A stretch of 64,000 bases of DNA, taken from positions 96,534 through 160,533 of the forward strand of contig JBLHLT010000010.1 in assembly GCA_047621325.1 (NCBI GenBank). The letters are read 5' to 3'. The notes under the pieces are model-generated. The model made no database searches. It saw only the letters and a program-made list of their open reading frames with translations, and was not told the DNA's origin. Each line of letters opens with the position of its first letter. The stretch's first letter is position 1. Source of the stretch: Bermanella sp047621325 (GTDB taxonomy: Bacteria > Pseudomonadota > Gammaproteobacteria > Pseudomonadales > Oceanobacteraceae). Below are positions 42,153 to 50,535 of the stretch, one piece after another. A program made the position numbers and the translations under genes.

Positions 42153-42896
42153 TTATGCGTTATAGGCTGACTCAGTGTCAGGTGCTTCTAATGCATCTAA
42201 TTCACGTATGTTGTTCATCATAGTTGTATGAATTTGCTCCATTAGTTCTTTGATATTTTCTTGCGTGTAGCCATCAGTGCTTACGGCCGGTAAAACACGC
42301 ATGCGAGCTGTACCGTTATCCCACTTATTAATATCGAAACCCTTAAGATAGCTGCTGCAGCACACAGGAATAATCGGTACACCAGCATTAATGGCCGTTA
42401 CAAACGCGCCTTTCTTGAAGGGCAGCATGTTTTTGCCTTTGTTACGGGTGCCTTCAGCAAAAAACCAAATGTTCGTGTTCTTGGTAGTTAAGGCTTCTTT
42501 AGTAATGGCCATGGCTTCCATTGCTTTGCGTGGGTTGCCACGGTCAATTAGTACATTGCCAGCAAGCCAATAAAGTTGGCCGAATAATGGTACCCATTTT
42601 AGACTTTTCTTGCCTACGCTCACCGTACGTTTAGGAACGATGCTGCCCACAATGAACAAATCCCAATTACTCTGGTGATTGGCTACAACGATATAGGGTT
42701 TGTCAGAATCAAAGTGCTTTAATCCTTCCACTTCGGTTTTGATGCCAATAATAGGCATGCCAATTTTGCCGTAAAGATGAGAGCACCAGCGACTATTGGT
42801 TGGGTTGAATGGGCGTAAAATACCAATTAAAAGCCCAACAGTGCTGGTAATGACAAAGTGAATAGCGAGTAAACAAAAGCGAATGAGGCGAATCAT
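42153..42896 (-). CDS. plsC: 1-acyl-sn-glycerol-3-phosphate acyltransferase (PlsC-like)
   Basis: Acylates lysophosphatidic acid to phosphatidic acid at the inner membrane. 247 residues, the size of E. coli PlsC. Motif I NHQSNWD (H-x4-D) and motif III FAEGTRNKG are intact; a N-terminal membrane helix is at residues ~2-22 and the block-IV VPIIPVCCS is present. The frame extends to 42929, but the ATG at 42896 follows AGGTAG and starts the membrane helix. Other lipid enzymes lie in this window, but not in this operon. Confidence 0.9.
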   Translation of the reverse strand: MIRLIRFCLLAIHFVITSTVGLLIGILRPFNPTNSRWCSHLYGKIGMPIIGIKTEVEGLKHFDSDKPYIVVANHQSNWDLFIVGSIVPKRTVSVGKKSLKWVPLFGQLYWLAGNVLIDRGNPRKAMEAMAITKEALTTKNTNIWFFAEGTRNKGKNMLPFKKGAFVTAINAGVPIIPVCCSSYLKGFDINKWDNGTARMRVLPAVSTDGYTQENIKELMEQIHTTMMNNIRELDALEAPDTESAYNA

Positions 42897-43122
42897 AAGT
42901 CTACCTATTATAAAAGAGGGTGCGAGCATACATTTGTTTACCCAATTCTTCTATTGCTGCGTTATTTTTTTGATTCAATGCAGTGAATTTACAGACAATG
43001 CCCATAAAACTAGCGGGAATATTCAGCTGGTTAGACAATGCTAACGAATTTGACGTTCTTGGTGCTTTCTTATGGGGGCTGAGCAATGTGAAAATAGAAT
43101 CAAAATAATAAAAAGGTGCGTT

Positions 43123-44247
43123 ATGTCAGAACAGCTTTCCTTGTTTCAAAATTCCTTGAATCGCTTTTTAGATCAAAAAGTGGTCCCGTTTTATTCTGCA
43201 TGGGAGAAAGAAGGCATTATCCCTCGAAGCCTTTGGCAAGACATGGGCAATGCTGGTTTTTTGTGTGTCGATGTTGAAGAAGCTTATGGTGGTTGTGGTG
43301 GTGATTTTTCGCTATCGGCAATGGTGATTCAAACCCTTTCTCAGCGTGGCTTTGCGGCGCTTGCGACGAATGTCTCGGTGCACAGTGACATTGTGGCCCC
43401 GTATATTGCACATTTAGGCACGCAGGCGCAAAAACAGCACTGGTTGCCCAAACTGGTAAGTGGCGAAGCGGTGGGGGCAATCGCCATGACAGAGCCCGGT
43501 GCCGGCAGTGACTTACAGGCCATGACCAGCCAAGCCCGCAAGGTAGAAGATGGCTACAGCATCAAAGGACAAAAAACGTTTATCACAAATGGGCAACATG
43601 CGGATGTCTGCATCGTGGCAGCAAAAACGGACCCAAAGGCAGGTGCAAAAGGCATTAGCTTATTTTTACTCGATAAACAGAGTGATGGCTACGAAGTGGG
43701 TGCTAACTTAGAAAAAATAGGCCAGCATTGTGGAGACACTTCAGAGCTGTTTTTTGATGACGTATTATGCGAAGCGCCACTTGGTGAACTTAACCAAGGC
43801 TTTAAACATTTGATGGATGAATTGCCCAGAGAGCGTTTAATCTTATCAATTGGCGCCATGGGTGCGTGTTCGGGCATGTTGAGCTGGACCGTCGATTATA
43901 CCAAGCAGCGCCGTTTATTTGGCCAAGCGCTTTCTGACTTACAAAATACACGCTTCGCTTTGGCGAACCTCGATACCCAAATCAGCGTAAACTGGGCGTT
44001 TATTGACAGCTGCGTTGCGTCTTATATGGCAGGTAAACTTGATACCGTGACAGCGTCAAAAGCAAAGCTATCGTCAACCGAGTTGCAATGTAAGGTCGCC
44101 GATGATTGTTTGCAGCTGTTTGGCGGATACGGCTATATGACAGAATACCCAATAGCGCGGGCATTTTTAGATGCTCGAGTGCAGCGTATTTACGGCGGGG
44201 CATCTGAAGTGATGAAAGAAATCATAGCCCGCGGATTATTTAAATAA
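43123..44247 (+). CDS. Acyl-CoA dehydrogenase
   Basis: FAD-dependent enzyme that introduces the trans-2 double bond into acyl-CoA. 374 residues, the normal length. Features: AIAMTEPGAGSDLQAM FAD/substrate region, FITNGQHADV, the QRRLFGQALSDLQNTRFALA motif and the C-terminal LQLFGGYGYMTEYPIARAFLDAR followed by RIYGGASEVMKEIIARGL. The absence of the medium-chain type Glu in the last motif (YGGA) suggests the catalytic Glu lies in the earlier helix, as in long-chain and isovaleryl-CoA dehydrogenases. The ATG at 43123 follows AAGGTG; the frame upstream to 43072 lacks support. Confidence 0.93.
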   Translation: MSEQLSLFQNSLNRFLDQKVVPFYSAWEKEGIIPRSLWQDMGNAGFLCVDVEEAYGGCGGDFSLSAMVIQTLSQRGFAALATNVSVHSDIVAPYIAHLGTQAQKQHWLPKLVSGEAVGAIAMTEPGAGSDLQAMTSQARKVEDGYSIKGQKTFITNGQHADVCIVAAKTDPKAGAKGISLFLLDKQSDGYEVGANLEKIGQHCGDTSELFFDDVLCEAPLGELNQGFKHLMDELPRERLILSIGAMGACSGMLSWTVDYTKQRRLFGQALSDLQNTRFALANLDTQISVNWAFIDSCVASYMAGKLDTVTASKAKLSSTELQCKVADDCLQLFGGYGYMTEYPIARAFLDARVQRIYGGASEVMKEIIARGLFK

Positions 44248-44278
44248 TCTCACGGGTGATTTCACATGGGCAGGTAGA

Positions 44279-44710
44279 TTATTGGCCCAAAAGATATTCG
44301 CTTGAAGGGTCGACTAATACTCGGCCATTCATCGCTTGGCGGCCAAGCAGCATTAAATAGGTCATGCTTGAACGGTCAGTTAGGGTAATGTGAATCGGCC
44401 ACGTTTCCCCGCCTAACACAATATTGGTCTCAATAACGTTGCGCTGTTCTTTGTCGCCGCTTGAGCTTTTAACGATACGAGTATCATGTACTTTGGCTTT
44501 ACGACGCACAACATTATCAACGTTGTGCACATCAGGGTGAATATCAAAACTTACCCAGCGCTCATCGTTGTGTTTAAACTCTTCAATATTATCGACATGC
44601 AACGAAGACGTTTGCGCGCCAGTGTCGACACGAATGTGCAGCTTAGCGATCTCTAATTGTGGCAGATCACATACTTCAAGTGCGCCTACTGTAATTTTCT
44701 TATGGCTCAT
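44279..44710 (-). CDS. Retropepsin-like ATP-dependent zinc protease family protein (RimB-like)
   Basis: A 143-residue protein of the Zn_protease (PF05618) family, which has an aspartic retropepsin fold. HIRVDTGAQTSSLHVDNI holds the DTGA motif, and MLLGRQAMNGRVLVDPS is the typical end. In Pseudomonas a RimB protease works with RimK on glutamylated ribosomal protein S6, and a rimK gene lies three genes upstream on the same strand here. The functional link is inference. It overlaps the MscS gene by 11 bp. Confidence 0.85.
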   Translation of the reverse strand: MSHKKITVGALEVCDLPQLEIAKLHIRVDTGAQTSSLHVDNIEEFKHNDERWVSFDIHPDVHNVDNVVRRKAKVHDTRIVKSSSGDKEQRNVIETNIVLGGETWPIHITLTDRSSMTYLMLLGRQAMNGRVLVDPSSEYLLGQ

Positions 44711-45227
44711 AATTGGGCTCGATTTCTTTTTCCGGCGTGTTTTTCACTTTTGGGTGAACGATAATAGCTTTTTGAAAAACCAAGCTATTTGGATACGTTA
44801 AAATATCCCCGCTTTCACGCCTAAGGATTAAATGAAATAGGGTGATTTCAATGATATCACCTTCCAAGTGTTCTTTTTCGTCTGTTATTCGTACTTTATC
44901 CCCCACCTTGTAGGGGAAGAAGAAAAATATAATTAAACTGGCTGTAATATTACTTAAGATGGACCACTGAGCAAATAAAGCAATACCTACCACTGCAAAA
45001 ACAGATGAAACAATAAAGCTGAATTCACTGTAGTTAAAACCAAATACCGCCGCTGCAATGAGCAATAAACCAACAAAGCCAATGAGCTTGATGATTTTTT
45101 GAATATAAAAAATGCGTTCATTGCTAACTTGCCTACGACGACCGTGACGCTCTATCCAATTTTCAATGGCATTACTTAGCACAACAAATGATAAGACAAA
45201 CCCAATGCCAATTAAAATATCTAACAT
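44700..45227 (-). CDS. MscS-family small mechanosensitive channel
   Basis: A 175-residue short MscS-like protein. Three membrane segments (residues 2-20, 44-64 and 70-105) are followed by the beta domain FFFPYKVGDKVRITDEKEHLEGDIIEITLFHLILRRESGDILTYPNSLV, which contains the GDKV and N-x-L features of MscS. The C-terminus is truncated relative to full-length MscS (286 residues), so gating behaviour is uncertain. It lies in the rimK cluster, 2 bp after the deacylase gene. Confidence 0.87.
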   Translation of the reverse strand: MLDILIGIGFVLSFVVLSNAIENWIERHGRRRQVSNERIFYIQKIIKLIGFVGLLLIAAAVFGFNYSEFSFIVSSVFAVVGIALFAQWSILSNITASLIIFFFFPYKVGDKVRITDEKEHLEGDIIEITLFHLILRRESGDILTYPNSLVFQKAIIVHPKVKNTPEKEIEPNYEP

Positions 45228-45229
45228 AA

Positions 45230-46249
45230 CTACGAATAATCCTCTGGTAAAAGTTCTTCATTCATCATTTCTAAGTGCTCAACTACATCGTCAGGCTCTT
45301 TGAAGTACGCCAAATGATACATGGCTTCACCTTCTTGAACTAATGGGATGTTCTGTTTGCCAATGATAATACCGTCGGCATTACTGAGAACTTCGTCCAA
45401 TTTTTGACCGTAAGGGTCACTAATGGTGGCCAGTACTTCATCCTTGACTACAAAATCACCCAGTTGCTTGTGATGCATCACAAGGCCACTTTCATTAGCG
45501 CGAATCCAACCGCTTTGTCGAGCAATAAACGGCTCGATATTTTTACTCGAACGCACTTTGCTTTTATTCAACATGCCCAAATGGCGCATCACTTTAATGG
45601 TGCCTTTCACGCCAGCGCGTATTGCGAGTTCGTCAAAGCGTAAGGCTTCGCCAGCTTCATATAATAAAATCTTAGTGCCCAAGTCTGCGGCACATTGACG
45701 CAATGAGCCGTCGAGCAAGTTTGAATTTAACAGTACTGGCAAGCCAAACGCTTTGGCTAACTCTAACGTTTCAGCATCATCTAAATTGGCACGAATTTGT
45801 GGCAAGTTACTGCGGTGAATAGCGCCTGTGTGAAAGTCGATACCAAAATCAGCTTTAGCAACAATTTCACTTAAAAAAGTATGCGCCATACGGCCCGCTA
45901 ATGAGCCGCGCTTTGACCCCGGGAACGACCGGTTAAGGTCGCGCCTATCAGGCAAATAGCGGCTTTGGTTTAATACGCCATACACATTCACCATCGGTAC
46001 GGCTATTAAGGTGCCTTTTAACGTTTGGATCGACTTACTGTTAATAATGCGATTGATAATCTCAATGCCGTTCAGTTCGTCACCATGAATGGCCGCACTT
46101 AAAAATAACGTAGGGCCATTACGTTTGCCGCGTTTAACATAAACCGGAATACTCATAGTGGTGTCGGTGTACAGACGAACCATGGGTATTTCTATGCGTT
46201 TTGTTTCACCAGGTAGAATTTCATGGCCTGCAATTAGCAGTGGCTCCAT
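45230..46249 (-). CDS. Succinylglutamate desuccinylase/aspartoacylase (M14) family deacylase
   Basis: A 339-residue zinc carboxypeptidase-fold deacylase. The zinc ligands are in AAIHGDELNGIE (H-x-x-E) and the later DFHTGAIHRSNLPQ His, with DRRDLNRSFPGSKRGSLAGR as substrate Arg motif and LLYEAGEAL supplying the catalytic Glu. AstE and aspartoacylase belong here, but the context (rimK) suggests action on glutamylated or acylated peptides; this is inference. The start overlaps the rimK stop by one base (TAATG). Confidence 0.87.
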   Translation of the reverse strand: MEPLLIAGHEILPGETKRIEIPMVRLYTDTTMSIPVYVKRGKRNGPTLFLSAAIHGDELNGIEIINRIINSKSIQTLKGTLIAVPMVNVYGVLNQSRYLPDRRDLNRSFPGSKRGSLAGRMAHTFLSEIVAKADFGIDFHTGAIHRSNLPQIRANLDDAETLELAKAFGLPVLLNSNLLDGSLRQCAADLGTKILLYEAGEALRFDELAIRAGVKGTIKVMRHLGMLNKSKVRSSKNIEPFIARQSGWIRANESGLVMHHKQLGDFVVKDEVLATISDPYGQKLDEVLSNADGIIIGKQNIPLVQEGEAMYHLAYFKEPDDVVEHLEMMNEELLPEDYS

Positions 46250-47154
46250 TAACCTTTCCCTTTGGTGCGGGTGCTGTTTGGTTTAGCATTTTTTTCAAGT
46301 AATTGAATAATCAACTTAGCAACGTCTTTACCGGTTGCCGTTTCAATGCCCTCAAGACCCGGTGACGAGTTTACTTCCATAACAACAGGGCCACTGTTAG
46401 CACGCAAAATATCCACACCACACATGTTTAGGCCCATGGCTTTTGCAGCATCAACCGCTGTTTTACGTTCAGCTGGTGACAGTTTGACTACCTCTGCGCT
46501 GCCGCCACGGTGTAGGTTAGAGCGAAACTCACCTTCGGCGCCTTGGCGTTTCATTGCGGCCACGACTTTATCACCCACCACTAAGCAGCGAATGTCAGCA
46601 CCACCGGCTTCTTTAATAAATTCTTGTACTAGGATGTTAGCCTTTAAACCCATGAACGCTTCGATGATGCTTTCAGCCGCTTTTTTGGTTTCAGCCAATA
46701 CCACGCCAATCCCTTGGGTACCTTCTAGCAACTTAATAACCACTGGCGCGCCACCCACATTTTTGATTAAGTCATCCACTTTATCGGGCTTGCTCGCAAA
46801 ACCAGTACGCGGCAGGCCAATGCCCTTACGAGATAACAGCTGCAATGAACGTAATTTGTCCCGTGAACGGCTAATCGCCACCGACTCATTGATCGTATAA
46901 GTCCCCATCATTTCAAACTGGCGCACAACCGATGTACCGTAAAACGTCACCGAAGCACCAATACGAGGAATGATGGCGTCGTATTTTGGCAGCGCTTCAC
47001 CGTGATAACGCACAGCGGGTTTGCTACTGGTAATGTCCATGTAGCAATGAAGGGTGTCGATAACATCCACTTCATGACCCAGTGCTTGCCCTGCCTCAAC
47101 TAAGCGGCGGGTAGAATATAATTTAGGGCCGCGAGACAGAATCGCTATGCGCAT
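46249..47154 (-). CDS. rimK: Ribosomal protein S6--L-glutamate ligase RimK
   Basis: ATP-grasp ligase that adds glutamate to the C-terminus of ribosomal protein S6. 301 residues, full length. Conserved segments: MRIAILSRGPKLYSTRRL, VSRSRDKLRSLQLLSRKGIGLPRTGFA, VIKLLEGTQGIGVVLAE, RCLVVGDKVVAAMKRQG, GEFRSNLHRGG and VMEVNSSPGLEGIE (metal-binding Glu/Asn). The promoter should lie in the 201-bp region up to 47355. It is the first gene of the four-gene cluster. Confidence 0.95.
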   Translation of the reverse strand: MRIAILSRGPKLYSTRRLVEAGQALGHEVDVIDTLHCYMDITSSKPAVRYHGEALPKYDAIIPRIGASVTFYGTSVVRQFEMMGTYTINESVAISRSRDKLRSLQLLSRKGIGLPRTGFASKPDKVDDLIKNVGGAPVVIKLLEGTQGIGVVLAETKKAAESIIEAFMGLKANILVQEFIKEAGGADIRCLVVGDKVVAAMKRQGAEGEFRSNLHRGGSAEVVKLSPAERKTAVDAAKAMGLNMCGVDILRANSGPVVMEVNSSPGLEGIETATGKDVAKLIIQLLEKNAKPNSTRTKGKG

Positions 47155-47355
47155 GGTGATTTCCTTTTAAGGTATGGGGTTTTGACGCTGTGATTAGAAG
47201 TAACGCTACATCGGCACAGCAAAGATAGGCGGCAGTGTAGGAAGTGAAACTAAAAAAGACAGCAAAAATTATTTATCCAAAGGATAAATGATTCTAATAG
47301 GTAAAGTAAGTACATCATTATTACTTTCCATTGCCAAAACCCACGATATAACGGT

Positions 47356-47853
47356 TTATTTTGATGTGTGTGCTTTTAGTAATTCAGTTAGATCATCAAT
47401 TTTTTGATGCAGCCGAGTGATTTCTAAATCAGTCTTTAAACTCACTTCATAATTTGCCGCAATCTCGAATCGATCTTTGGCCGTTTGACGGTTTTGCGAC
47501 ATCATAATAATAGGCGCTTGCAAGGCCGCTAATGCAGACAGTGCTAAGTTCAATAATATAAAAGGATAGGGATCAAATGCCTTTTCTGCGAGAAATAACC
47601 AAGAATTAATCGTCATCCAGCACAGCATTAAAATAGCGAACAAAATAATGAAGGTCCAAGAGCCGCCAAAGCTTGCCACTTTGTCGGCCATCTTTTGACC
47701 AATACTCAGATTCTCATGGAACAAAGTGTTGACGTTTTCAGGCAGGGGCTCTTTATTGACGATACTCTCGATGACTTTTTGCTCTTGGTCACCTAGTTCG
47801 TGGAATTTCACGCCAAACATAGCTTTGGCTAGGTTCTCAAAGTATTTCATCAT
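47356..47853 (-). CDS. DUF1003 family membrane protein
   Basis: A 165-residue protein with the DUF1003 core: GQKMADKVASFGGSWTFIILFAILMLCWMTINS, then FDPYPFILLNLALSALAALQAPIIMMSQNRQ, two membrane helices, and a C-terminal coiled coil ending in QKIDDLTELLKAH. Function is unknown; in some bacteria members are linked to ion or membrane stress. It is a single gene. Confidence 0.9.
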   Translation of the reverse strand: MMKYFENLAKAMFGVKFHELGDQEQKVIESIVNKEPLPENVNTLFHENLSIGQKMADKVASFGGSWTFIILFAILMLCWMTINSWLFLAEKAFDPYPFILLNLALSALAALQAPIIMMSQNRQTAKDRFEIAANYEVSLKTDLEITRLHQKIDDLTELLKAHTSK

Positions 47854-47992
47854 GTGTTTGCTCTCAGAGTCCGTATTGAAGCAGCAAAGTGTAGAGGCTC
47901 ACTTTGTTTGTGCTGTCGATAAATATTAATCGTTCGCTATTTTCATTATAGGCACCTTTAATGCGTTTTTTCAGCATGATTGGACACTAAAA

Positions 47993-48208
47993 ATGAAGGT
48001 ACTTTTTGTGATTTTTATGTTCTTCAGCTTATCAGCATGGGCTGAAGATGGCGAAGAAAATGAAATTGAGCTAACCGATAAGCAGCGCTGCGAAGAATGG
48101 GCGGTAATGGACAGTATCCCCAAAGAAGATTTAGCAGACTACATGCAAGAGTGCATCGCCAGCTTAGGTAATGACTCCGGCAACGATGAAGAAGAAAGCG
48201 CAGAGTAA
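47993..48208 (+). CDS. Small exported acidic protein, unknown function
   Basis: A 71-residue protein with a short signal peptide (MKVLFVIFMFFSLSAWA, then EDGEENE). The mature part is strongly acidic with two cysteines (QRCEEWAVMDSIP, MQECIASLG) that could form a disulfide, and ends in SGNDEEESAE. Not recognised. Codon usage matches neighbours. It lies between DUF1003 and hdfR on the opposite strand. Confidence 0.7.
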   Translation: MKVLFVIFMFFSLSAWAEDGEENEIELTDKQRCEEWAVMDSIPKEDLADYMQECIASLGNDSGNDEEESAE

Positions 48209-48282
48209 AAAGACGACAATCAGCACCGTCCAATTATGGGTAATGCTGATGGGCAAAGCGGAAAATATAGAATGATTTAGCG

Positions 48283-49158
48283 CTATTCAGGTAACAAGCT
48301 CGGCGCAATTTGCGAGCCCATTTGCTTAAACAGTTCAATAACATTTTCTATTAGCGTCTTTTTGTCATTGTCTTGGTGATAACAGGCAAACACGTCACGG
48401 TTCATTTCAGGCGCGTTATCAACCTTAAACAACAGCCCTTGTTCAATATACGGTTGGGCCAATGACGAAGGCAAGTAAGCCGCGCCACCGGCTTGAAGCA
48501 TGTAATCAAGCGCCACACGAGCAAGGTTGGTATGCAAACTAGGGGTTGGCAAGTGACTGCACTTTTTAGCGTGTTGAAGACTAAAAAGCGTGCCCCAGTC
48601 GAGCATGATGTAACCGAGTTCTTGCAGCGAGTCGTCAGCTAAATTGGCTTGTGTCGCCACCAGCTCTAACGGCATTTGCAGAATCTTAATCGCTTTTAAC
48701 TCTTCGACTTTAGGTGCATCAAATACCAAGGCCAAATCTAGGCTACGCTCGAGTAACTGGCGAGCCACAATAGAGTGGCTGAGCACCTCAGCGCGAATAG
48801 CAATCTCGGGGTTTGAAACTTTTAGCTCGTATAAACTATTTTGTAACATTAAGTCCCAAACATTGGGGCTGCCACCTAACGCAAGCTGAATAGATTGTTG
48901 GTGGTGAATAGCAACTTCTTGAAATGCACGCTGCCAGGTAGTGAGCACCGCCTCAGCATGGGGCAGTAAACGCTCACCAGCGGCGGTCAGTTTAAGGTTA
49001 TTGCGTAAACGGCTAAAGAGTTCTACACCTAAACGAGATTCTAATTGGCGAATACGAGAGCTGACAGCGGCTTGGGTAACATAAAGATTTTCGGCCGCTT
49101 TACCGAAGTGGCGCGTGTTACACACCTCGATAAACGTTTTGAGAAGGTCAGTATCCAA
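48283..49158 (-). CDS. hdfR: LysR-family transcriptional regulator HdfR
   Basis: A 291-residue LysR regulator. The N-terminal HTH (MDTDLLKTFIEVCNTRHFGKAAENLYVTQAAVSSRIRQLE) is very close to E. coli HdfR ([33 protein letters not shown]), including the RNNLKLTAAGERLLPHAE segment. HdfR negatively controls flhDC in E. coli. It is divergent from maoP, the same arrangement as in E. coli, and that supports the assignment. Its effector is unknown. Confidence 0.9.
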   Translation of the reverse strand: MDTDLLKTFIEVCNTRHFGKAAENLYVTQAAVSSRIRQLESRLGVELFSRLRNNLKLTAAGERLLPHAEAVLTTWQRAFQEVAIHHQQSIQLALGGSPNVWDLMLQNSLYELKVSNPEIAIRAEVLSHSIVARQLLERSLDLALVFDAPKVEELKAIKILQMPLELVATQANLADDSLQELGYIMLDWGTLFSLQHAKKCSHLPTPSLHTNLARVALDYMLQAGGAAYLPSSLAQPYIEQGLLFKVDNAPEMNRDVFACYHQDNDKKTLIENVIELFKQMGSQIAPSLLPE

Positions 49159-49186
49159 ATTAGCCTCTAAAATTTTTTATGGTGAA

Positions 49187-49231
49187 GGTAAAATCATTTT
49201 GTTTTACCGCTTTTTAGAGCATAGACATAAT
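49187..49231 (+). promoter_or_regulatory. Promoter of maoP with an inverted repeat over the -35 region
   Basis: TTTACC at 49203-49208 and CATAAT at 49226-49231 are separated by 17 bp, a sigma-70-like pair 33 bp upstream of maoP. The inverted repeat GGTAAAA (49187-49193) / TTTTACC (49202-49208) overlaps the -35 element, so a repressor or HdfR could bind there. In E. coli the maoS site lies between hdfR and maoP; whether this repeat is its equivalent is untested. Confidence 0.5.
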
Positions 49232-49263
49232 CCCGTCAACTAAAATTATCAGGTCAGGAGAGT

Positions 49264-49617
49264 ATGGAACAATACGGTTCATTTAAAGCGGCTAAGCGCT
49301 ACTTCGACGACACGAACTTCCCTTACGGCTTTAAGCAGTCAGGGGACTTCACTCGTGTACAGGCAGAAGCCTTAGAATTATGTGGTGCAACCTTGTATGC
49401 CCTAGAGCAAAACAAGCAAGAACCATTGGATGAGTCCCAGCAACGCTTCATCTCGGTATGCCGTGGTGAACTGCCTGCCGAGACCGAAATCGAAAAAGCA
49501 TGGGTAAGCTATCGCGAGGCACTTATCCGCAAGGGTCGAACCTTCAACCTATTCACCAGCTACGTAGCGGGTGACGATGACGACTTCGACAGCAATGACG
49601 ATGATCTAGACGACTAA
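49264..49617 (+). CDS. maoP: Macrodomain Ori organization protein MaoP (DUF413)
   Basis: A 117-residue protein of the DUF413 family, renamed MaoP because it organises the Ori macrodomain in E. coli via the maoS site. YFDDTNFPYGFKQSGDFTRVQAE matches E. coli YFDNKHYPRGFSRHGDFT, and ISVCRGE and EKAWVSY are shared. The C-terminus is strongly acidic (GDDDDFDSNDDDLDD). AGGAGAG sits in front of the ATG. It is divergent from hdfR. Confidence 0.92.
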   Translation: MEQYGSFKAAKRYFDDTNFPYGFKQSGDFTRVQAEALELCGATLYALEQNKQEPLDESQQRFISVCRGELPAETEIEKAWVSYREALIRKGRTFNLFTSYVAGDDDDFDSNDDDLDD

Positions 49618-49622
49618 TTTAA

Positions 49623-49655
49623 ACAAAGCGCCCACTAAAAAGTGGGCGTTTTTGT
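49623..49655. terminator. Terminator after maoP, possibly bidirectional
   Basis: CGCCCACT - AAAA - AGTGGGCG stem extended by AAACAAA / TTTGTTT arms. It separates maoP (+) from the convergent rhodanese gene (-). Confidence 0.88.
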
Positions 49656-49675
49656 TTAGATAGTGTGCTTTATGA

Positions 49676-49987
49676 TCATTGCACTTCAAACGCTTTAGCG
49701 TCTTTTAAGGTGCCGATGTTTTCGACATTGGTGTAGCCCAATGCTTTTAAGCTGCTTGTGGCTTTGCCCGCACGGCCACCGCTGCGACAGTAGACTTTAA
49801 TTTCTTGGTTTTTATCTTTTAATAAATTAGGGGCTTGCTCATTGATCGTATCATGGGGGATCAATACCGCGCCGTAAGCATGGCCTGCATCGTATTCGGC
49901 TTGGCTGCGCACATCTAATAGTAGCGGCTGCGCGAAACTTAAGCTGCTGAGTAGGGTGAGTGTGATAGCAAGGATGATGTGTTTCAT
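49676..49987 (-). CDS. Periplasmic rhodanese-like protein (PspE-like)
   Basis: A 103-residue single rhodanese domain with signal peptide MKHIILAITLTLLSSLSFA. LLLDVRSQAEYDAGHAYGAVLIPHD is the conserved start and VYCRSGGRAGKA holds the catalytic Cys in the CRSGGR loop. Sulfurtransfer in the periplasm; the physiological acceptor is unknown. Confidence 0.9.
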   Translation of the reverse strand: MKHIILAITLTLLSSLSFAQPLLLDVRSQAEYDAGHAYGAVLIPHDTINEQAPNLLKDKNQEIKVYCRSGGRAGKATSSLKALGYTNVENIGTLKDAKAFEVQ

Positions 49988-50535
49988 GGGTAGCTCCTTT
50001 AATTAGAATTTACTAATATAAGGCAAGTTTGAGTGAATAGCAATTTTTGGCGAGTGTGATATTTACCGCTGGCCATGCCAGCATTTTAGATGAAAGAAGG
50101 GCGCTTATACGGACCTTCAGATAAATAAAAGGGATAGACTGTGTCTCTATTTCGCTAATGTATCGGGTTTACAGTCGAGACGGCTTTACCAAAATTGTAC
50201 GAATCCGCACCCAGAGTGCCCCGCGAACGAAGAGAGTGCTTTGGGTATGCTGGTGAATAACCATAAAAATATCAAAAGCGCTCGTGTTGCCAATAAGACC
50301 AAACCCATTAAAAACAATCAGAAGAAAAAGAAGGGCTCACATCAATACGCCTGTTTTGCTGTGACGTAAAAAATGGCAGGGCGCATTTGCCAATATTGGT
50401 TGTATGCAGCATGATAGCTGGTTTATAAAAAGTAACCGGGCAAACACTCCCTGAAAACATGTCACGTGACCGCATAATATATGATTTGATCAAGTGACGT
50501 AGAATAAACTGTTACGTTACCAAATAGGAGTCGAT
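49988..50535. other. Gene-poor 548-bp region with a small cysteine/lysine-rich reading frame and a palindrome
   Basis: No gene here is well supported. A frame stays open from 50094 to the TAA at 50367-50369 (91 codons); it reads YQNCTNPHPECPANE in the middle and KPIKNNQKKKKGS near the end. Its only ATG is at 50247, which would give 40 residues, and it lacks a ribosome binding site, so it may be a decayed gene. GTCACGTGAC at 50461-50470 is a perfect 10-bp palindrome about 65 bp upstream of the next gene. Confidence 0.35.

Noticed and set aside
46346..46900. 184-codon plus-strand frame inside rimK
   Set aside because: Entirely inside rimK and without signal, motif or ribosome binding site.
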